Assembly: GCA_009777625.1 (NCBI GenBank)
Contig: WRLL01000005.1
Coordinates: 1-53,677, forward strand
Length of the DNA: 53,677 nucleotides
Reading direction: 5' to 3'
From: Candidatus Saccharimonadota bacterium
GTDB lineage: Bacteria; Patescibacteriota; Saccharimonadia; Saccharimonadales; Saccharimonadaceae
Position numbers and translations under genes: made by a program. This document shows positions 19,940-28,359 of this stretch, one piece after another. Numbering within the stretch: position 1 is the stretch's first letter; every line of letters starts with the position of its first letter. Below the pieces are notes generated by a model. That model did no database searches, had not been told where the DNA came from, and was given only the letters and a program-made list of their open reading frames with translations.

Positions 19940-21967
19940 GTGAAAAAAGATTTTCTCAAGGCCAAAGAGCGCACTGCAAAACTGCGCGATTTGATTAATG
20001 ATTATCGCTATCATTATCATGTTCTGGACGAATCAATCATGAGCGATGCGGCGGCTGACAGCCTGAAACACGAACTGGCGCAAACCGAGGAGAAGTATCC
20101 GGAACTCATCACGGCTGACAGCCCAACCCAAAAAGTTGCCGGTGTAGCATTGGATAAATTCCAAAAAGTCGTTCACCGGGTACCGATGATTTCGCTAAAT
20201 GACGCATTCAACGCTGACGAGATTCGGGCATGGCTGGATCGAGCTCAAAAGCTACTGCCGACGGCCAAGTTCGATTTCCTCTGCGACATCAAAATGGATG
20301 GTCTGGCAATGGCGCTAATATACGAAAATGGCGTTTTTACCCAAGCTGTAACACGCGGCGATAGTCGCATCGGCGAGGACGTCACGATGAACGTGCGTAC
20401 AATTGACAATGGTCCGTTAAAGTTACGAAGTCCAGATGACCCAGTTGCAAAAAAATTCTTAAAAGGCCGCACCGAAATCCGCGGCGAAGTCGTAATTTTC
20501 AAAGAAGACTTTGCCCGGCTAAACCAGCAGCGTCGCGCCAATTGCGAACCAGAATTTGCTAATCCACGAAACCTGGCAGCGGGCACGATTCGTCAGCTTG
20601 ATCCGAAAATTGTTGCCGCACGTCCTTTGCGATTCTTGGGCTATGACATATTGCGTGACGATCCGACTGACATCCCAACTAACCATTTTGCTTATGAAAT
20701 TTTGAAACAAATTGGTATAGCTACCAGCGGTCAAACTAGACATCTAAAAACCATCGATGACGTCATAGAGTACGTCAATGATCTGGAACCACGCAGGAAA
20801 TCGCTGCCATTTAACACTGACGGCGCAGTCATAAAGATCAACAATCGCGTCGAATTCGATGAACTTGGCGTGGTCGGCAAAAGCCCACGGGCGGCCACTG
20901 CCTTCAAATATCCAGCCGAAGAAGCCACCACGATCGTCCGCGACATCGTCATCAGTATCGGCCGCACCGGCGCCGCCACGCCAGTCGCCGTTTTCGATCC
21001 AGTCGTTGTGGCTGGCACGACGGTCCAGCACGCGTCCTTGCACAACGCCGACGAAATCGCCCGGCTGGACGTTCGAATTGGCGACACCGTGATTATCTAT
21101 AAGGCAGGTGAAATCATCCCACAAGTCCAATCAGTCCTGGAAGATCTGCGACCAAAAGGTACGAAAGAATTCGATTTCAAAAAAGCTCTGCACGATCAAT
21201 ATCCCGAACTGGAATTCGAGCGCGGCGATGGGGAAGTGGCCTATAGGTTGAAGAATACTTCGTCCGAGTTAATCTTGACGAAGGCATTACAGCATTTTGC
21301 TTCGCGCGGGGCACTAAACATCGAAAGCTTGGGCGAAAAAAATGTCGAAACCCTAGTAAAAAACAACCTGGTAAACGACCTGGCCGATCTGTATTTGTTA
21401 AAAGTCTCCGACCTGGAAAACCTGGAAGGCTGGGGCAAAGTCTCAGCGCACAATCTGGTTAATGCCGTAGCCGACACCAAGCACCCGTCACTTACCAAAT
21501 TTATATTTGGTTTGGGAATCCGACATGTTGGTTCTAAAACTGCCCAGGATTTAGTCAAGAAGTTTAGCTCGATCGATCGACTGTCTCATGCCAGCCTCGA
21601 ACAGTTATTGGCCGTCGATGGCATCGGCCAGGTCGTGGCCGAATCAATCCTGGCCTGGTTCGCCGACGAAGACAATTTACAATTGCTGGAAAAGTTCACC
21701 GAGCTAGGCGTCCAACCACATATCGAAAGATTAACGGGCAAACTGGTCAATCTGAACTTTGCCATCACCGGCACCCTGAAAACAATGTCGCGTGAAGAAG
21801 CCGCCGACAGAATCCGAAGGCTTGGCGGGGAATTCCACACATCAGTCGGCAAATCGACAACATATCTTGTCGCAGGTGGCAAAATTGGCGAAACCAAACG
21901 CGAACAGGCTGAAAAGTTTAACACAAAAATCATCGACGAAAACGAATTCATAAAGATTCTAAAGTAG
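19940..21967 (+). CDS. ligA: NAD-dependent DNA ligase LigA
   Basis: KMDGLAMALIYENG, RNLAAGTIRQLDP, HhH repeats and C-terminal BRCT; GTG start. Confidence 0.95.
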   Translation: MKKDFLKAKERTAKLRDLINDYRYHYHVLDESIMSDAAADSLKHELAQTEEKYPELITADSPTQKVAGVALDKFQKVVHRVPMISLNDAFNADEIRAWLDRAQKLLPTAKFDFLCDIKMDGLAMALIYENGVFTQAVTRGDSRIGEDVTMNVRTIDNGPLKLRSPDDPVAKKFLKGRTEIRGEVVIFKEDFARLNQQRRANCEPEFANPRNLAAGTIRQLDPKIVAARPLRFLGYDILRDDPTDIPTNHFAYEILKQIGIATSGQTRHLKTIDDVIEYVNDLEPRRKSLPFNTDGAVIKINNRVEFDELGVVGKSPRAATAFKYPAEEATTIVRDIVISIGRTGAATPVAVFDPVVVAGTTVQHASLHNADEIARLDVRIGDTVIIYKAGEIIPQVQSVLEDLRPKGTKEFDFKKALHDQYPELEFERGDGEVAYRLKNTSSELILTKALQHFASRGALNIESLGEKNVETLVKNNLVNDLADLYLLKVSDLENLEGWGKVSAHNLVNAVADTKHPSLTKFIFGLGIRHVGSKTAQDLVKKFSSIDRLSHASLEQLLAVDGIGQVVAESILAWFADEDNLQLLEKFTELGVQPHIERLTGKLVNLNFAITGTLKTMSREEAADRIRRLGGEFHTSVGKSTTYLVAGGKIGETKREQAEKFNTKIIDENEFIKILK

Positions 21968-22000
21968 ATCTAGCAAAGAATTTGTGCTACTATAATCCAT

Positions 22001-22765
22001 ATGAAACTGATACAAATAAACACTTGGCAAGGCCGAATCGCACCAAAACTCCTGCAGTTTATAGAACACGAAAAACCAGATCTAATCTGCACACAAGAAA
22101 TTTTCGATTCCGAACATGACACACCGGCGCCAGACGGACAGTTCAATTTGGGTAAAGAAATCAGAAAGGTTTCAGGCCTAGAGCACACTTGGTTCTCGCC
22201 ACGATTGTCGGTCGACATAGCTGGCGAAGAAATTCCTCAAGGCAACATGATTTTTTCACGCTGGCCGCTTTTAGACCAAAGAACGATTTTGATTCGTGGT
22301 AAACCGATCTGGCATGCCACACGCAAGGATCCTGATCGCAACGTTTCGGTTAATCTGCAAATTGTCAAGCTGAAAATCAACGATCAAGAAATGATTCTGG
22401 CTAATCACCATGGTTACGTCGCACGAAATACTGGCGAACGGTTTGGCGACAAAGTCAGTCTGAGGAGCATGTCAAAAGTCGCCAAAGAACTGCGCAAATT
22501 TGCGGATTACCCGTTAATTTTATCGGGTGATATGAACGTGATTAGCAAAACCTCGACAATGCGCGTTTTTCGTAATTTCCTGCGCGATCTGACGGCCGAA
22601 AATCATATCGAAAATACCCTTTCGCCAATTCATCGATTTAACAAACCGGTGGCCTGCGATCATATTTTGGTCAATGATAAAATTCTTGTGAAGAATTTCG
22701 CTGTGCGTGACCAGGAATTAGTGTCAGATCATTTGCCATTGGTATTGGATTTCGAAATAAAGTAA
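22001..22765 (+). CDS. endonuclease/exonuclease/phosphatase family protein
   Basis: MKLIQINTWQGRI...ICTQEIF...ILSGDMNV...SDHLPLVLDF. Confidence 0.85.
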   Translation: MKLIQINTWQGRIAPKLLQFIEHEKPDLICTQEIFDSEHDTPAPDGQFNLGKEIRKVSGLEHTWFSPRLSVDIAGEEIPQGNMIFSRWPLLDQRTILIRGKPIWHATRKDPDRNVSVNLQIVKLKINDQEMILANHHGYVARNTGERFGDKVSLRSMSKVAKELRKFADYPLILSGDMNVISKTSTMRVFRNFLRDLTAENHIENTLSPIHRFNKPVACDHILVNDKILVKNFAVRDQELVSDHLPLVLDFEIK

Positions 22766-22789
22766 AAACGCCCAAATCAATGGGCGTTT
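22766..22789. terminator. bidirectional intrinsic terminator between convergent genes
   Basis: AAACGCCCA-AATCAA-TGGGCGTTT, perfect 9-bp stem. Confidence 0.85.
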
Positions 22790-22806
22790 CATATCAGGTG
22801 GCAAAA

Positions 22807-23181
22807 TTACCAGCTGCGTGATCGGAACGAACCGCCGCCGTTGTCGCTGCGATTGTTGTTGTACCCGCCACGTGAACCGCCACGGTCGTTGCCGCCGCGG
22901 TAACCGCCGCCGCCGTTTGAGCCGCCTTCGCGGGGACCGCGACTCTGGGCTTCGTTAACGGTGATGGCGCGGCCGTCAAGCTCTTTGCCGTCGGCTTCTG
23001 CGATGGCTTTGTCAGCTGCAGCGTCGTCTTCGAATTCAACGAAGCCGAAACCACGGCTGCGATTGCTGTCGCGTTCGCGGACAACTTCAGCCTTGGTGAC
23101 TGCACCGAATTGCTCGAAAAACTCGCGCAAAGACTGGTCATCTGTCGCCCAGGCCAAGCTACCTACAAATAGTTTCTTCAT
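22807..23181 (-). CDS. RRM-domain RNA-binding protein with Gly/Arg-rich tail
   Basis: KKLFVGSLAWATDDQSLREFFEQFG...SRGFGFVEFED plus RGG-like C-terminus. Confidence 0.93.
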   Translation of the reverse strand: MKKLFVGSLAWATDDQSLREFFEQFGAVTKAEVVRERDSNRSRGFGFVEFEDDAAADKAIAEADGKELDGRAITVNEAQSRGPREGGSNGGGGYRGGNDRGGSRGGYNNNRSDNGGGSFRSRSW

Positions 23182-23302
23182 TCTCTAAACATTTCCTATC
23201 TTACCAGAGAGTCGACCATCTCTGGATAAGGAAAACCGTATCGCGAAATCATCTCTGTAGTGGGTAGTATAGCAGGTTTTTATAATAAGCGCAAGCAAAA
23301 GC

Positions 23303-23331
23303 TTGACTCTGCAAACCCCTTATGCTAAACT
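23303..23331 (+). promoter_or_regulatory. sigma70-like promoter of structured ncRNA
   Basis: TTGACT (23303-23308), 17-nt spacer, TAAACT (23326-23331). Confidence 0.7.
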
Positions 23332-23337
23332 GTTGGT

Positions 23338-23460
23338 GTTGATGCGTAACGGGGTGACCCGTTCGCAAAAAACAAAAACGTGCAAGCCCCGGGTGGGCGC
23401 GCATCAACAAAAGAAACAACCAAAGGCGGCTCGGGCTTCTCCGGAGTCGTTTTTGTTTTT
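23338..23460 (+). ncRNA. candidate structured small RNA, family not assigned
   Basis: Closing stem GTTGATGCG(23338-23346)/CGCATCAAC(23400-23408); hairpins AACGGG-GTGA-CCCGTT and GCCC-CGGGT-GGGC; GC-rich hairpin plus T-tract at the end; predicted +1 falls at the start of the closing stem. Confidence 0.7.
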
Positions 23461-23642
23461 CATAATAATACCTGGTGGACTGAAAGATACAGTTAGTGAA
23501 CCTACAATCCTAGATAAATTATACCAATTACTTAAGGGTTACGCAACGTTTAGGGAGAGCGTGGAGCGGACACGGCTATTGCTAGACAACCTCATTAAGC
23601 CCGAAAGTATGACGACATTAAGTTTCTTGGTATAATAGAAAT

Positions 23643-23789
23643 ATGAGTGAAAATGATACTAATAAAGAGGCGGCGGTAATGTCAGAAGTTCCACCGCAAC
23701 AGTCGGCTAGTGATACTTCTAATCAAGACAACAAGGTTTCTGTTGACCCAAGCGGCAATTCTTACATCAGAACTACCGATGATGAGTAA
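23643..23789 (+). CDS. short acidic, Ser/Asn-rich protein (48 aa)
   Basis: MSENDTNKEAAVMSEVPPQQSASDTSNQDNKVSVDPSGNSYIRTTDDE*; TATAAT 6 nt upstream of ATG. Below the ORF-track cutoff. Confidence 0.5.
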   Translation: MSENDTNKEAAVMSEVPPQQSASDTSNQDNKVSVDPSGNSYIRTTDDE

Positions 23790-23864
23790 AAAATAAGCAC
23801 TAGCATTTTAATGTGAATTATTGTATAACTTGCTATTGCTTTGGTTATCCTGTAAAATTGTAGT

Positions 23865-24410
23865 ATGAGCAAGCAAGAGTTTCTACAGAAAGAAATGCGA
23901 AATTTCATCGTTAATGTGGGTTGGACACATAAAATACATATTGCACAGTCTGATATTTACGAGAGTAAAGCTAACACCATAAAATATGCCAAGATTGTAT
24001 GCGCCGCACTAACGTCAGTTGGATTAGGAAGTTTTGTTTTGCAAGTTCTACCAGAACACCAAACTGTATCTTTAACGATAACTTTTATCTTCTCATTAGC
24101 GGCTACATTTATAAGCTTGCTAGAGAAAGAGAGTGATTATAAAAAGTTGTCCGAGCAAACCAAAATTACGGCGAATAGATTTTGGGAACTCCGAGAGGAT
24201 TGTGCTAGCTTGCTCTACAGATTAAAAAGCGGTGATGACGTGAAAGATATTGCTAAAGAGTTTAATGAACTAAAGAAGTTGCGGAAAGTATGTAACGCCG
24301 AGTTACTTAACCCCTCTAAGAGAGCTGTTGCCCTTGCCTCAAAAAGACTAAAAATAAGTCGTGATAACGACTACACCAACGACTACAAGTATTTTAACCT
24401 AGAGGATTAG
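23865..24410 (+). CDS. SLATT-domain-like two-TM protein (putative CBASS-type membrane effector)
   Basis: 181 aa, two adjacent hydrophobic segments (AKIVCAALTSVGLGSFVLQVL / SLTITFIFSLAATFISLL) flanked by charged helices; overlaps the nucleotidyltransferase start by 1 nt. Confidence 0.7.
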   Translation: MSKQEFLQKEMRNFIVNVGWTHKIHIAQSDIYESKANTIKYAKIVCAALTSVGLGSFVLQVLPEHQTVSLTITFIFSLAATFISLLEKESDYKKLSEQTKITANRFWELREDCASLLYRLKSGDDVKDIAKEFNELKKLRKVCNAELLNPSKRAVALASKRLKISRDNDYTNDYKYFNLED

Positions 24411-25645
24411 TGGTGGTTACGGATTATGCAAAAACTCTAAAGATAGCCGAAGAAGAGCTGGATACGTGGCGAGACCGTATAAGCAAAATCAACAACAAGC
24501 TATCCGAGTATTACTATGAGGAGCGGATAGATAAGACTTTACTGGTCGGCTCTGTTGGGCGTGGCACGGCAATCACAAAAACTAGCGATTATGATGTAAT
24601 CTTTATACTCCCGCAGGAAGTCTATAGTAGATTTGATAGTTATGAAAGTAATGGTCAGTCGGCGTTACTCCAAGAGGTGAAGAACATTATTAGCGAGCTA
24701 TATTCCAGCACTGAAATTAAAGCGGACGGTCAAGTGGTTGATGTGAGTTTCGGTGATGGCACGATTGAGTTAGTCCCAGCATTTGAGCAGTCTGGTGGGA
24801 GTTTTAAGTTTCCTGATAGCCACGATGATGGAAGTTGGAAGATTACTAAACCGATACCAGAGATAAATAAGGCAAGCTCTATGGAAAGCGGCAGCTTAGG
24901 CATTTATGGTTGCTTATGTCGCCTGATGAGACAATGGAAGAACCACGTAGGTTTTTCGTTTAAGGGCTTGCTAGTTGACACTATGGTGTGCAACTACCTA
25001 GAGAGCGACGACGGCTACGCGAGCAAGTCGGAACTAGATTTATTGAAAGGGCTGTATGAATATCTATCGCAAGAGGACAAAGACAAGAGTTATTGGCTTG
25101 CATTAGGCAGTAACCAGCAAATAGACAACGATGACAAAGGAAGATTTGTTTATAAAGCCAGTCAAGCACTAAAAAAGTTTGACGATGATAATAGCGAAGA
25201 GGAAATCTTGAGTGAGTTGTTTGGCTATAACCAATCCAAGTCTAAAGCCCCAGACGAAGAGTTTATTGAAAACAAGTTTGACATAGATATACGCCACAAT
25301 ATCAAACTTGATTGCGAAGTAACACAGGACGGATTTTTGATTAGGAAATTGTCGGAATACTTACAATTAAAGTGGAAGATTAAGAAAGATAAGTCCCTAA
25401 AGTTTGAGATTGTGAATAGTAGTATCCCCCGCGATTTACCCATAAGATATTATTGGAAAGTCAGAAATGTTGGTCGTTATTCTACTGGAAAAGAACGTGG
25501 AAAGATTTTTGAGGGCAAGAAAAAGCACACAGAGCGTAGTGATTTTAATGGAAACCACTATGTTGAGTGCTATGCCGTGTTAAATAATGTTGTTGTGGCG
25601 AGAGACCATATTGACGTGCCGATTGATGTAGAGAGTGGCGTATAG
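24410..25645 (+). CDS. SMODS/CD-NTase (cGAS/DncV-like) nucleotidyltransferase with C-terminal AGS-C-like sensor domain
   Basis: LLVGSVGRGTAITKTSDYDVIF (GS...DxD), TIELVPAFEQ; C-terminal RDLPIRYYWKVRNVG...GNHYVECYAVLNNVVVARD; GTG start. Confidence 0.82.
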   Translation: MVVTDYAKTLKIAEEELDTWRDRISKINNKLSEYYYEERIDKTLLVGSVGRGTAITKTSDYDVIFILPQEVYSRFDSYESNGQSALLQEVKNIISELYSSTEIKADGQVVDVSFGDGTIELVPAFEQSGGSFKFPDSHDDGSWKITKPIPEINKASSMESGSLGIYGCLCRLMRQWKNHVGFSFKGLLVDTMVCNYLESDDGYASKSELDLLKGLYEYLSQEDKDKSYWLALGSNQQIDNDDKGRFVYKASQALKKFDDDNSEEEILSELFGYNQSKSKAPDEEFIENKFDIDIRHNIKLDCEVTQDGFLIRKLSEYLQLKWKIKKDKSLKFEIVNSSIPRDLPIRYYWKVRNVGRYSTGKERGKIFEGKKKHTERSDFNGNHYVECYAVLNNVVVARDHIDVPIDVESGV

Positions 25646-25869
25646 CCCCCCCCTATACCTCTCACCCCTCTTTTCTAGTTTACTGTAAACGCACTTCCTA
25701 CTCAAATTATCGTGAACATTGTGTAGCGAAACCATAACAAGAAAAACTACAACAAAAACACGCCCAACTCCAACAGAAGTGGACGTGCTAATTCTTCTAC
25801 AACAAAAGGCTGTTGTTATTCTTCACCCAACAGATGTGAGGGCGTTTTCACCTAACAACTAGCTATAAC

Positions 25870-26097
25870 TTATTTGCCCTGCTTATTCCGTATATCAGTA
25901 TTAGTGAAGCCACGCTTTGCCATAGCCTCATCAAAGGTCTTGTCCATATAGAACAAATCACCAAACCAACCAAAGAACATATAGTTACAAGTTACACTTC
26001 GCCAAAATGCCCCTTTTGAGTTTCCTAAATACCAACGATTAATCGGTAGTATAAAACTACACGCGGTTAGTATTTTGTATGTTTTGCGGTCTTTCAT
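25870..26097 (-). CDS. TM2-domain-like small membrane protein
   Basis: ILTACSFILPINRWYLGNSKGAFWRSVTCNYMFFGWFGDLFYMDKTFDEAMAKRG; SD AAGGAGTGCATAATG. Confidence 0.65.
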   Translation of the reverse strand: MKDRKTYKILTACSFILPINRWYLGNSKGAFWRSVTCNYMFFGWFGDLFYMDKTFDEAMAKRGFTNTDIRNKQGK

Positions 26098-26140
26098 TAT
26101 GCACTCCTTTCTTATGAGTTAACTTTATAATCGGAGTGCC

Positions 26141-26284
26141 AATAAAAAGGGACACCGCCGACGGTGTCTTAAACTGTCTTTTCCGCAATAGGTGTTACCT
26201 GCTGTTTCGGGCGATGCCCCTTTTTACAGGTAACCTCTCGGAAAATCCGATAAGTTCCTATTGCATTATTTTCAGTTTAAGACA
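26141..26284 (-). ncRNA. candidate riboswitch-like leader or standalone structured RNA ending in an intrinsic terminator
   Basis: Nested perfect stems 26165-26176/26273-26284 (12 bp), 26185-26192/26257-26264 (8 bp), 26194-26201/26227-26234 (8 bp), hairpins 26209-26219 and 26238-26250; terminator stem 26151-26157/26162-26168 followed by a minus-strand U-run. Confidence 0.72.
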
Positions 26285-26289
26285 TTTCT

Positions 26290-26298
26290 ATTATATCA
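26290..26298 (-). promoter_or_regulatory. extended -10 promoter (TGATATAAT) for the structured RNA
   Basis: Minus strand TGATATAATAGAAATGTC; predicted +1 is about 26283, at the edge of the 12-bp closing stem. Confidence 0.65.
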
Positions 26299-26465
26299 CA
26301 ACACCGTTAATCTGACGTTTAGCGGCTATGCTTGTCTATACTGAAAAAATGTTGAACCAATTTATTTATAAGCACCGTAGGTCTAGGCTATGAAGTAGCC
26401 TGGAGGAAGCGCAGCCCAATGGCTCGTAAGAGCCGCAGGGAGAAAGGTTAAGGTATAATAGAGGT

Positions 26466-28262
26466 ATGGCAGAGCGGAAGAAACGAGTAGTGAAGCCACT
26501 AACTGAAGAACAACTGCTCAAAGCGGAGCAGTTAGCGGCTAAAAAACTAAGGGACAACCCTGATTTCTATGATTTGCCAGAGAGTAAATATAGTGTAGAT
26601 AACGTAGCGGACTTCTACACGAAGATTGAAGAGGGGCGCAAACAACGTATCTTACCGCCAGAGAAAAGCCGTTACATAATCTATCTACGCAAGTCAACAG
26701 ACGACGAGGCTAAACAAGTCCGCTCATTAGAAGACCAAAGGGTTGAGTGTCTGATGTTAGCCCGCAGGCTCAAGATTAGGGTGAGAGAAGAAGATATTAT
26801 TGAAGAGAAAGGGTCGGCTAAAACATCAGATAACCGCCCTGCTTTTACTAAGATGTTAGACGAGTTTAAGAGAGGCACTTATCAAGGGTTAATTAGTTGG
26901 TCGCCTGACCGCTTATCTCGTAATATGAAAGAGGCAGGTGAAATTATTGAGATGTTAGACCTCAAGCAAATCCAACACCTACACTTTATCACCCACCACT
27001 TTGACAATACGCCCGACGGTAAGATGATGTTGGGTATCTTATTTGCTACTTCCAAACAATACTCCGACAAACTAGCGGTTGATGTTGTGCGAGGTATTAC
27101 GGGCAATGCGAAAGAGGGCAAGTATGGCGGCAATATCAAGAAAGGTTATTATGGGGACACTAAGACGGGCTACTTTATGCCAGACGGGACACAATGGCAA
27201 TTATTGCGCCAAGCCGTCTTAATGAGACTTAAGGACGGTAAGACGAACCAAGAAATAGCCGACTTCCTCAACGAAGCGCACTTTAGTAGCCGCAGAAACG
27301 AAGAGGACGATTATAAGATAGTTAAAATGACCAAGCAGAGTATCAGTAAGTTATTCACTGACCCGTTTTATTGCGGTGTCTATAAGTATGGAGAGAACGT
27401 AGCCAACCTAAATGATTTGTATGATTTCTTGCCCCTTGTAACGCCTGATGAGTTTATATCGTTGGGACGCAGTATATCTGACAGTTTCAATAAGGAGTTT
27501 AGGGGGCGTTCTACTTCTTCACAACGCCTTGATTTTGGGCTGTTGCGGGAGAAAGTTATTTGTGATTATTGTGGCAAGGTTATGACCTTTCAACGCACCA
27601 TAATCCCCAAAGGTAAGAACAAGGGCAAGTATATGCTTAGTTTCTATTGTCGCAATAAGCAAGAGTGCATACGCCACAACGATAGTGAGGCTATCAAGAA
27701 GTATGGACATAAACTAACTAAGGGCGTGCGGGCTAAATACATCACGGCGGGCATTGAGTGGACGCTAAGACACCTAACTAAAAACACGCTAGAGGCGTAT
27801 AAGCAATATATCGGACGCTTAGAACAGAAATTAGCCGTAGATAAAGAAGTCGCCAAGCGTAAATTAAAGGACGCTCAAGATAACTTGAAGCGAGAGCAAG
27901 AGTTGTATAACAGATACAGAAACTTCCAATCCATTGACCCCATAGAGTATAAGAAGCACCACAAAGGCAGGCTTGAATGCCACAAGAACCTAGTAGATGC
28001 CCATACCGTGAGTGTTGCGAATATGAAGCGAGAGTTGGTGAGGCTAAACGAGGCTTTGCCGACTGAAGAGCAATTTGTTGAACTTGTGAAGTCTTATCTG
28101 AAGACCGTGCTTAAAACCAAAGATTTGGTTGAAGAAGACGCAGTGTATAAAGAAGTGGTGTTGAACCTACGTGTCGGACACAACGCTATCTCTGTTATAA
28201 ACTTAAATCCACCATACGATTTGATGGTGGATTTAGATAAAGTCGCTTTTGGTGGGTTGTGA
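26466..28262 (+). CDS. large serine recombinase
   Basis: YIIYLRKSTDDEAKQVRSLEDQRVE, LISWSPDRLSRNMKEAGEI, Zn-ribbon VICDYCGKVM...CRNKQEC, coiled-coil C-terminus. Confidence 0.93.
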   Translation: MAERKKRVVKPLTEEQLLKAEQLAAKKLRDNPDFYDLPESKYSVDNVADFYTKIEEGRKQRILPPEKSRYIIYLRKSTDDEAKQVRSLEDQRVECLMLARRLKIRVREEDIIEEKGSAKTSDNRPAFTKMLDEFKRGTYQGLISWSPDRLSRNMKEAGEIIEMLDLKQIQHLHFITHHFDNTPDGKMMLGILFATSKQYSDKLAVDVVRGITGNAKEGKYGGNIKKGYYGDTKTGYFMPDGTQWQLLRQAVLMRLKDGKTNQEIADFLNEAHFSSRRNEEDDYKIVKMTKQSISKLFTDPFYCGVYKYGENVANLNDLYDFLPLVTPDEFISLGRSISDSFNKEFRGRSTSSQRLDFGLLREKVICDYCGKVMTFQRTIIPKGKNKGKYMLSFYCRNKQECIRHNDSEAIKKYGHKLTKGVRAKYITAGIEWTLRHLTKNTLEAYKQYIGRLEQKLAVDKEVAKRKLKDAQDNLKREQELYNRYRNFQSIDPIEYKKHHKGRLECHKNLVDAHTVSVANMKRELVRLNEALPTEEQFVELVKSYLKTVLKTKDLVEEDAVYKEVVLNLRVGHNAISVINLNPPYDLMVDLDKVAFGGL

Positions 28263-28326
28263 GGGACTCGAACCCCCGGCCCTCTCGGTGTAAACGAGAT
28301 GCTCTAGCCAACTGAGCTAACAACCC
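28254..28326 (-). tRNA. tRNA-Val (TAC)
   Basis: Reverse complement GGGTTGTTAGCTCAGTTGGCTAGAGCATCTCGTTTACACCGAGAGGGCCGGGGGTTCGAGTCCCTCACAACCC; anticodon loop TTTACAC. Confidence 0.95.
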
Positions 28327-28359
28327 AAAGCCGATACAGACCCATTTTATCACACTTGA

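Noticed and set aside
23303-23635. 110-aa ORF on the + strand
   Set aside because: Begins at the TTG of a promoter -35 box and covers the structured RNA; no family resemblance. The last ~50 residues look somewhat protein-like, so a truncated gene remnant cannot be excluded.
23181-23640. Left-boundary duplicate of the tRNA-Val 3' end
   Set aside because: Searched by eye for GGTGGGTTGTGAGGGACTCGAA-like sequence; only trivial matches, so no att duplication is claimed.
25641-25660. C8 tract at the end of the CD-NTase gene as a phase-variation site
   Set aside because: It starts after the TAG stop codon, so slippage would not alter the reading frame.
26366-26557. 63-aa minus-strand ORF upstream of the recombinase
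   Set aside because: Antisense to the recombinase N-terminus and to the hairpin block; no RBS or recognisable protein features.
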